Source of the DNA: JACQZO01 sp964512325
GTDB taxonomy: Bacteria > Patescibacteriota > Gracilibacteria > RBG-16-42-10
Direction of reading: 5' to 3'
Length of the DNA stretch: 64,000 nucleotides
Assembly (NCBI GenBank): GCA_964512325.1
Contig: CAZEGN010000004.1
Location: forward strand, 31,737 to 95,736
Within the stretch, counting starts at the first letter, position 1. Every line of letters begins with the position of its first letter. Below, piece by piece: positions 58,617 through 64,000 of the stretch. A program made the position numbers and the translations under genes. The notes beneath the pieces are model-generated. The model was not told the DNA's origin. It ran no database searches and saw nothing but the letters and a program-made list of their open reading frames with translations.

Positions 58617-59876
58617 ATGGTTAAAAAGATAGCAGTGATTGGGGGAGGGGCTGCTGGTATGATGGTAGTAGCAACTTTGCTCGAAAGTAAGGTGGCTGCA
58701 GAGGTTCATTTGTTTGAAAAGAATACCTCTTTAGGGAAAAAAGTGATTATCAGTGGTGGTGGTAGATGTAATGTGACTACAGGTATTACTGATCTCAACG
58801 CACTTGAAAAGAAATATGTGCGAGGGATGAGTTTCTTTAAAGCAGCCTTGAGTAACTTTCCCCCTGCGAAAGTACAACAGTGGTTTGAAAATCATGATGT
58901 GCCACTAAAAACAGAAGAGGACTTTCGGGTGTTTCCTCGATCTGACCGTGGTACAGATATTGTAAATGCTTTCGTGAGAGTATTTGATCAATATCAGGCT
59001 CATATTCACTATGCTGAGCCTATACTCAATATGCAAAAGTTGGGCCAGCATTTTCAGTTAATAACAGCCAAGCAGGAATACAGTTTTGATTGTGTTGTGA
59101 TTTGCTCTGGAGGCAATGCCTATCGTCATACTGGTTCGAGTGGTGATGGCTATGCATTTGCTCAAGCCTGTGGGCACACCATTACCGCTTTGGGGCCATC
59201 GCTGAATAGCTTTGAAGTCGCGGAAGAATGGCCTAAGCAATTAACGGGACTGAGTTTTCCTAGTGCTCGTTTGCAGGTGGTGAAAACAAAGGAATATATG
59301 GCGGTTGGTCCATTTTTATTTACTCACTTTGGCGTCTCAGGGCCAATGACATTTGCCTTTTCTGCTCAGGTAGCATTTGAGCCAATTGCTAAACAGACTC
59401 CTTTAGAGGTTAGTTTTGAGCCAAGATCTGACTTTAACTTTGAGCAGTGGTACCGTATTTTACAAGCTGAAATTGATCAGCGTGGTGCTAAGCAGATTCA
59501 TTCCCTCTTAGATCAGGTTTTGCCCAAGCGTTTTGTTGAAGTCGTATTGCAGAAAGCTGATATTCCTCTGACTAAGCAGGCGGCAACTTTATCAAAAGAT
59601 GAGAGAAAGCTGATATGTCATTTGTTGACAGGGCGGATGATATTTACGCTTACAGCTCGTCGTCCTGGAGATGAGTTTGTTACAGCGGGAGGTGTGGATA
59701 CAGCCGAAATTGATCGTAAAACTTTAGAATCAAAGCTGTGCCCTGGTTTGTATTTCGCCGGTGAAGTATTAAATATTGATGGAATTACAGGAGGCTTTAA
59801 TTTGCAGGTAGCTTGGGCGACAGGTAGATTGGTAGGAGAGAGTATTGTTAAGTGTCTTGCTCATGGAAAGAGTTAA
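58617..59876 (+). CDS. HI0933-like FAD-dependent oxidoreductase (BaiN/RdsA family)
   Basis: 419 residues. Rossmann motif IAVIGGGAAGMMVVATLL at the N-terminus, the family signature SLGKKVIISGGGRCNVT, GDGYAFAQACGHTI, and the C-terminal FAGEVLNIDGITGGFNLQVAW. These flavoproteins reduce unsaturated substrates in some gut bacteria; role elsewhere unknown. Complete in length. The following HD gene overlaps its end. Confidence 0.93.
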   Translation: MVKKIAVIGGGAAGMMVVATLLESKVAAEVHLFEKNTSLGKKVIISGGGRCNVTTGITDLNALEKKYVRGMSFFKAALSNFPPAKVQQWFENHDVPLKTEEDFRVFPRSDRGTDIVNAFVRVFDQYQAHIHYAEPILNMQKLGQHFQLITAKQEYSFDCVVICSGGNAYRHTGSSGDGYAFAQACGHTITALGPSLNSFEVAEEWPKQLTGLSFPSARLQVVKTKEYMAVGPFLFTHFGVSGPMTFAFSAQVAFEPIAKQTPLEVSFEPRSDFNFEQWYRILQAEIDQRGAKQIHSLLDQVLPKRFVEVVLQKADIPLTKQAATLSKDERKLICHLLTGRMIFTLTARRPGDEFVTAGGVDTAEIDRKTLESKLCPGLYFAGEVLNIDGITGGFNLQVAWATGRLVGESIVKCLAHGKS

Positions 59877-60489
59877 ACAATTATTGGCGTTTTTACAAGA
59901 AATCGAGAAGTTTAAAGTTTTAGAGCGTAAGACATTTACTTCTAATGTGGCTCGTCGTGAAAGTGATGCTGAACATTCATGGCACTTGGCTATGTTTGTC
60001 TGGCTTTTTAGTAGTGAATTTAAAAAAGAAGTAGACCTGCTTAAGGTATTAAAGTTAGCGTTAGTACATGATTTGGTTGAATTATATGCGGGTGATCCAT
60101 TGCCTTTTGATCAATCTGCTTGTGTTGGCAAGGTGCAAAGAGAGGATGCGGCTAGTGCTCGTCTTTGTGCTCAATTGCCACCTGATCTGGGGACTGAGTT
60201 TCAAGGGCTTTATCTTGAATACAGAGATCTTCTCTCAGAAGAAGCACGCATTGTTAAAGCGTATGATAAGGTACAACCGATCTGGCAAAACTTTGTATCG
60301 GGTGGCAAAGCGTGGAAAGAGCTACATATTTCATTGGTAGATGTAAAGCAACTTGCTGAGCGCCATGTGCGGGACGAGGATGGTTCCTGGAGAGTGTATG
60401 AACAAATTATGAGGGAGGTACAAAGGCTACATTTGCTAGGGCCTGATGATACAGCTACTAAAGGTGGAGCCAGCGACATGGTTGGTTGA
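59863..60489 (+). CDS. HD-domain hydrolase (YfbR/HDDC2-like)
   Basis: 208 residues from ATG 59863 inside the end of the previous gene. HD motifs: SDAEHSWHLAMFVW (His), LALVHDLVELYAGD (HD pair), and a later Asp in VKAYDKVQPIWQNF. The family includes 5'-deoxynucleotidases that cut dNMPs. Overlapping start suggests translational coupling to the flavoprotein gene. Confidence 0.88.
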   Translation: MERVKQLLAFLQEIEKFKVLERKTFTSNVARRESDAEHSWHLAMFVWLFSSEFKKEVDLLKVLKLALVHDLVELYAGDPLPFDQSACVGKVQREDAASARLCAQLPPDLGTEFQGLYLEYRDLLSEEARIVKAYDKVQPIWQNFVSGGKAWKELHISLVDVKQLAERHVRDEDGSWRVYEQIMREVQRLHLLGPDDTATKGGASDMVG

Positions 60490-60786
60490 GCTTTTTCTAG
60501 CCTGGTAGAGGGTACCCCTCTTGCTTCAGGATGTACCATAAGGATCGTCCCGACAATGAACTGTGTTATTTGAATTTCCTACGGTGGAAGTACTTCCAGA
60601 GGCATCGCTAAGAGCTGATCCGGGGGGGATTTGTTCTTACACTTTCTACTCTGGATAACTATTACTTTGTCCCTGTCTTTATACTAAAAAGGCTACTTTT
60701 TAAGTATTGTCTATGGAGAATCATGCTTGCCAGATCGTATTCTTAAAGCACTATTTTATAGTGGTGATGATTATTAACTCTTTTTT
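60490..60786. other. Non-coding gap
   Basis: 297 bp with no supported ORF. It contains a short hairpin AAAAAGGCTACTTTTT near 60688, the same kind as the one upstream of dnaA, and a GGGGGGG run near 60622. Nothing else seen. Confidence 0.5.
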
Positions 60787-61203
60787 ATGCCAATAGTAAC
60801 TATCAATTATCTAGCGGTGTTAGTGGCTGCAATTGCGGCCATGGTGATTGGTGCTTTGTGGTATTCACCTCTCATGTTCGCTAATCAATGGCTAAAACTT
60901 TTAGGTCTCAATGAAAAAACGATGAAGCAAATGGACAAATACGGCAATGCTGGCATGTTTTGTATGTTTGTTAGTACGCTATTAACTTCATTTGTGCTCG
61001 CACATTTTATTGATTTCTCTTTGGCTACTACCGCTTTAGCAGGGGCAATCACTGGCTTCTGGATTTGGTTAGGCTTCGTTGCCACCACTTTTGTTTCTAT
61101 GCCTTTGTTTGAAGGCAAGCCTTGGGGAGTCTATTTGATCAATGTCGGATACTACTTGGTATCTTTTGTAGTGATGGGCATTATTTTGGCGCTTTGGTCA
61201 TAG
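60787..61203 (+). CDS. DUF1761 membrane protein
   Basis: 138 residues with four hydrophobic helices: LAVLVAAIAAMVIGALWYSPLMF opens with the family-typical GxxWYSP turn, and ITGFWIWLGFVATTFVSMPLFEGKPW and YYLVSFVVMGIILALW close it. Matches DUF1761, a small membrane family of unknown role. No signal for an operon with the next gene. Confidence 0.88.
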   Translation: MPIVTINYLAVLVAAIAAMVIGALWYSPLMFANQWLKLLGLNEKTMKQMDKYGNAGMFCMFVSTLLTSFVLAHFIDFSLATTALAGAITGFWIWLGFVATTFVSMPLFEGKPWGVYLINVGYYLVSFVVMGIILALWS

Positions 61204-61256
61204 GCTAAATTTGCTTTTTGATTGGGTTTCGGTATTATCGGCTGCTAAATATATTC

Positions 61257-61994
61257 ATGACTACAGCACTTCGTCTTGTTTCTAACCATTTTCCCAATAC
61301 GCAGACAGGAAAGCATTTGCTTGGCGGTCATTTGAGGATGATGGCGAACTTGGGTAATATCATTATATTGTCTGCTGATAATGAAGATGAAAGGGCACTG
61401 AAATTGCTGGAAACGGTATTAGACTTAATTAAGGACATGAGAAAAAAACAAATGCGCATTTTGTATGCACAGCCAGATAAAGCACTAGCGCGTCAGCACG
61501 GCTTAATTGCGAGCAATGGTGTGCGAGTGAGGGATGCGGTTGACCGCTCTTTGACTTGGGCCATGAAAAATGACATTCAGTTTGAATCAATAACTCCTTA
61601 CCCTGTTTCTCCTGTATATGAACAAGATCCTTGGTCGGCAGAAGATGTGATTGGTGATGTGTATCACGGTTGGCACAGAGCGGCATTTGGTTTGATGCGC
61701 GTGCGCGACCTACTACCAGAATCTAGATTGGTTCTGGTGGCTAATGGTTGGACGGGAAGCAATAATGGTATTAAGTGGTCCTTAGATTATAAGCAACAAC
61801 CTGAGCAAAAGAGAATTGTCGCGGGAGCAATAAGAAATGGCGCAACTCATTTGTATCTTCCTCGCTCCAAATCAATCACTGCCACCACGGTTTTTGTTGG
61901 TGATCAACCTCCACTATCTACAACAAGAGGAATTGCTGCTCAATTTGACTGTTGGCTACCTGTTACACCTCATGTAGGAACTGACTGGCGTTAA
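61257..61994 (+). CDS. Unknown protein (245 aa)
   Basis: No family recognised. From ATG 61257 (MTTALRLVSNHFPNTQTGKHLLGG) the protein is soluble with mixed strands and helices: GNIIILSADNEDERALKLLETVLDLI near the start and RLVLVANGWTGSNNGIKWSLDY near residue 160. The alternation of LVLVxNGW strands suggests a Rossmann-like core. Alternative start ATG 61218 adds 13 residues. Confidence 0.65.
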   Translation: MTTALRLVSNHFPNTQTGKHLLGGHLRMMANLGNIIILSADNEDERALKLLETVLDLIKDMRKKQMRILYAQPDKALARQHGLIASNGVRVRDAVDRSLTWAMKNDIQFESITPYPVSPVYEQDPWSAEDVIGDVYHGWHRAAFGLMRVRDLLPESRLVLVANGWTGSNNGIKWSLDYKQQPEQKRIVAGAIRNGATHLYLPRSKSITATTVFVGDQPPLSTTRGIAAQFDCWLPVTPHVGTDWR

Positions 61995-62021
61995 CGTGCT
62001 CATTAGTAATGTTTATTCATC

Positions 62022-62453
62022 ATGGCTAGTTTACTTGCTTTAAGTTTCGATGGTGCTGTGCGTAGTCAGAGTCAATCATTTAGGGCTTTGGAGTCAGTGA
62101 TTCAACAATTTAAGTCTGTTTTCCCAGAGGGCTTGGTCGATTATTATGATTTGCACCAGGAGGAATATACTCATGACTATAGTGAGCGCTTTTCTCATGC
62201 GGATGTTGTGCTTTTCATATGTTCATTTAGGAATCTGAGCATTAGTGCTGAGTTCCAAAATAGGCTTTTAGAATTAAAAAAACATGAGCTTCACTTGAAA
62301 GTTTCTCATGTTTTTTTGTTGCCGCTAAAAGTTGATGAGTTGAGCGCAGATGTTTCTGCTTTGGTACAGAATGTGTTTGCTTTGCCTGTAATTACAGTTA
62401 CTAGTGTTTCAATCTTAACGGAAGAGTTTCTTGCGTTGGATAAGCAAACTTAG
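62022..62453 (+). CDS. Unknown protein, possibly flavodoxin-like
   Basis: 143 residues: LLALSFDGAVRSQSQSFRAL opens in a way similar to NADPH-dependent FMN reductases (GSxR...S) and HADVVLFICSFRNLSIS occupies the place of their AD-xxI-xxxPxYN strand, but the key residues differ. Assignment tentative. Overlaps the convergent PKD protein gene by 39 bp. Confidence 0.55.
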   Translation: MASLLALSFDGAVRSQSQSFRALESVIQQFKSVFPEGLVDYYDLHQEEYTHDYSERFSHADVVLFICSFRNLSISAEFQNRLLELKKHELHLKVSHVFLLPLKVDELSADVSALVQNVFALPVITVTSVSILTEEFLALDKQT

Positions 62454-63860
62454 TCCAGCTGCTAGGACTACTGCTAACCATGCTATTGGTCCAGTACGAC
62501 TGACCGCAACACCAGAAGATTGGCTAATGTCCTTGCCTTGCAAAGTGGTGGTTGCTGTTAAGCCTTTATCGTCAGTAACGGTTAGGTTTACGGTATAATT
62601 TCCCTCAGTTCTATATACATGCACTGGATTTGCTTCAGTGCTAGTGTTGCCATCGCCAAAGTTCCATAAATAACTCACAATTCTACCATCAGCATCTCGC
62701 GCCTCACTAAAAAAGTTCACGGTTAAAGGTGCCTTTCCGACTTGTACATTCGCTCTTACTGATACAGTTGGTGCTTGGTTTGGTGCGGCGGTAGGAGTTG
62801 GTGCTGGTGCGGCACTGGCGACTTTAATCGTTGCTTGAGCACGATAAGTTGTGGTGTTGTTAAATTTATCAGTTACGGCAATATCGACGGGGTATAAACC
62901 TGGAGTCTGAGGAGCAATGAATTGCCCACTGTAATTGCCTTCTTGACCTGCTACCGGTGCAAGGCTAATTGAGCGTTGGTCAGCGGTTGCTTTAATTGTA
63001 GTGAGATCTGGCTCTGTTACTACTGTAATGGTTACTCGCGCTGTGCCTTCTACTTCAAGAGGGTTGACGATAACGCTCTGTAAAACGGGAGGAGCTGTAT
63101 CAATTCGCACCTGTACAGGATCTGAATCGACAGTTTGACCTTGAGTAGTGGTGATTTGTGCTTTAATGGTGTGTGTGCCATCAGTTAAGGTGTCGGTTGT
63201 ATAAGAAAAGCGACCATTGCGATCACTGTTCACAGTGCTTAAGAGACGGTTAGCATCAAAAATGGACACTTGTGTGTCAGGTGTTGTTGTGCCAGAGATA
63301 TCTAATTGACCCTTGTTGATTGTTTGATCATTGCTTGGTGTAACAATAATGGGCTTGGCTGCATTATTCGAGCCTGTATTGCCATTTTGATTCGTTGTGC
63401 CTGCGGTTACTGTCACTGAAATTTCTCCTTGCAAGGCAGCATTAGCTGAATCAGTGACTGTAATTGTTTGTGTTCCTGCAGTTAAAAGTGTTGCAGCAAG
63501 ACTGAAAGTTTTTTGACCACGATCGCTTGTGGTAAATGTGTAGTTTGCTGGTAGTCGTGCTTGTACATCTGAAGAGGTGAAAGCAATTGTCCCAGTATAG
63601 GTATCAGCAGTGCTAATACTATTGTCTAGGGCTCGTACTGTAATTGAAAAGGCCTTATTAGCTTCCACTGTAATTGAGTCTGATTTGCCATCAATGGTCA
63701 ACAAGAAAGAGGTGGCTGGACCGGCAGCAATTGTGGCCAGAAGTGGAGTCTGCCACACTAAAGCTGCTATGGTAAGCATTGCTATGCCTAGGAAAGAAAA
63801 CTTGTGGGCACGTTTCTTTTCATGAAGTTGTGACTGCTGAAGTTCTTGACCAAAAATCAT
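62415..63860 (-). CDS. Surface protein with Ig-like and PKD domains, C-terminal anchor
   Basis: 481 residues. Hydrophobic signal segment at about 23-47 after a basic start. Several beta-sandwich regions follow: about 48-155, an Ig-like domain (160-255: QTINKGQLDISGTTTPDTQVSIFD), a third (255-350), and a Pro/Ala/Thr linker. A PKD domain at about 368-450 has FFSEARDADGRIVSYLWNFG and then DGNTSTEANPVHVYRTEGNY. A C-terminal helix and basic tail (WLAVVLAAGLSLLIQRKKLFR) anchor it. Probable adhesive or structural surface protein. Confidence 0.88.
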   Translation of the reverse strand: MIFGQELQQSQLHEKKRAHKFSFLGIAMLTIAALVWQTPLLATIAAGPATSFLLTIDGKSDSITVEANKAFSITVRALDNSISTADTYTGTIAFTSSDVQARLPANYTFTTSDRGQKTFSLAATLLTAGTQTITVTDSANAALQGEISVTVTAGTTNQNGNTGSNNAAKPIIVTPSNDQTINKGQLDISGTTTPDTQVSIFDANRLLSTVNSDRNGRFSYTTDTLTDGTHTIKAQITTTQGQTVDSDPVQVRIDTAPPVLQSVIVNPLEVEGTARVTITVVTEPDLTTIKATADQRSISLAPVAGQEGNYSGQFIAPQTPGLYPVDIAVTDKFNNTTTYRAQATIKVASAAPAPTPTAAPNQAPTVSVRANVQVGKAPLTVNFFSEARDADGRIVSYLWNFGDGNTSTEANPVHVYRTEGNYTVNLTVTDDKGLTATTTLQGKDISQSSGVAVSRTGPIAWLAVVLAAGLSLLIQRKKLFR

Positions 63861-64000
63861 AAAAATTGGGTAAATAAGGCGTTTTTCTTTGGTTATCAGG
63901 TTATTTTACCAGATTTTTATGACTTGTGACAAGAGGCAAAGAGTTGTAGGAGAATTCAAGGATTAAACGCGCCACCCAGTAAAACTTGGTGAGGAGTGAG

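Noticed and set aside
1..64000. UGA recoded as glycine (Gracilibacteria/Absconditabacteria code)
   Set aside because: Several genes end naturally in TGA (for example at 34744) and reading frames are long and intact with the standard code.

Overview
The window most likely comes from a streamlined Candidate Phyla Radiation (Patescibacteria) bacterium, perhaps one of its S-layer-bearing lineages. This rests on the mix of families: a DUF4012 protein, a Cys-rich protein of a type I associate with CPR genomes, Mur ligases without their N-terminal domain, SLH-domain proteins and a VirB2-like pilin segment. TGA is used as a stop (for example at 34744-34746), so this is not the Gly-UGA code of Gracilibacteria. 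Most genes lack a visible Shine-Dalgarno sequence, and several recognisable promoters leave leaders of only about 13-20 nt. All functional calls are from reading the sequence; no database search was run.

Layout. 1-8 kb: part of threonylcarbamoyl-AMP synthase, a nucleoside deaminase, a NUDIX-like protein, a queuosine-salvage (DUF2419) protein, a C39-like peptidase, an MFS transporter, an Ldh-family dehydrogenase and several unknowns. 8.4-29.75 kb: accessory island (below). 29.74-30.15 kb: tmRNA (ssrA) on the minus strand. 30-43 kb: SIMPL protein, RarA, a glycosidase-pilin fusion, LysRS fused to DUF2000, an S-layer protein, two GT4 glycosyltransferases, TrhO and TruB. 43-64 kb: MurE-like and MurF-like ligases, a Cys-rich protein, Maf-like and house-cleaning enzymes, tRNA-Trp, DnaA, TsaD, peroxiredoxin, MsrA, several small hydrolases and a PKD surface protein.

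The island is the main result. A 178-bp element recurs at 14934, 16387, 17266 and 28853 with no length change, and in decayed form at 11030, 12410, 13429, 18184 and perhaps 8365. Every intact copy begins with TGGTGGAGAYGGG. This is the reverse complement of the last 13 nt of the tmRNA, including its encoded CCA, and sequence identity between copies begins exactly at that base. Between consecutive copies lie one or two genes, forming cassettes of 0.9-1.5 kb plus one 10.7-kb unit that ends in a large serine recombinase (27204-29027). The last intact copy is the 3' end of the recombinase gene itself: the core is read in frame, and the last 57 codons are the 178-bp element. The terminal cassette (28853-29739) then ends at the tmRNA core. 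I read this as an integron-like cassette array driven by a serine recombinase and anchored at the 3' end of ssrA, in which each cassette carries an attachment site that also encodes an exchangeable C-terminus for the recombinase.

Cargo includes an ABC exporter (if the 8365 copy is real), SLH and membrane proteins, a GIY-YIG nuclease, a guanylate-kinase-like enzyme, an HExxH protein, an ImmA-like peptidase, a DUF4012/glycosyltransferase pair and a RelE-like toxin domain. AT-rich palindromic intergenic repeats, some MITE-like, occur at 32.3, 39.0, 43.3, 51.8 and 54.4 kb.
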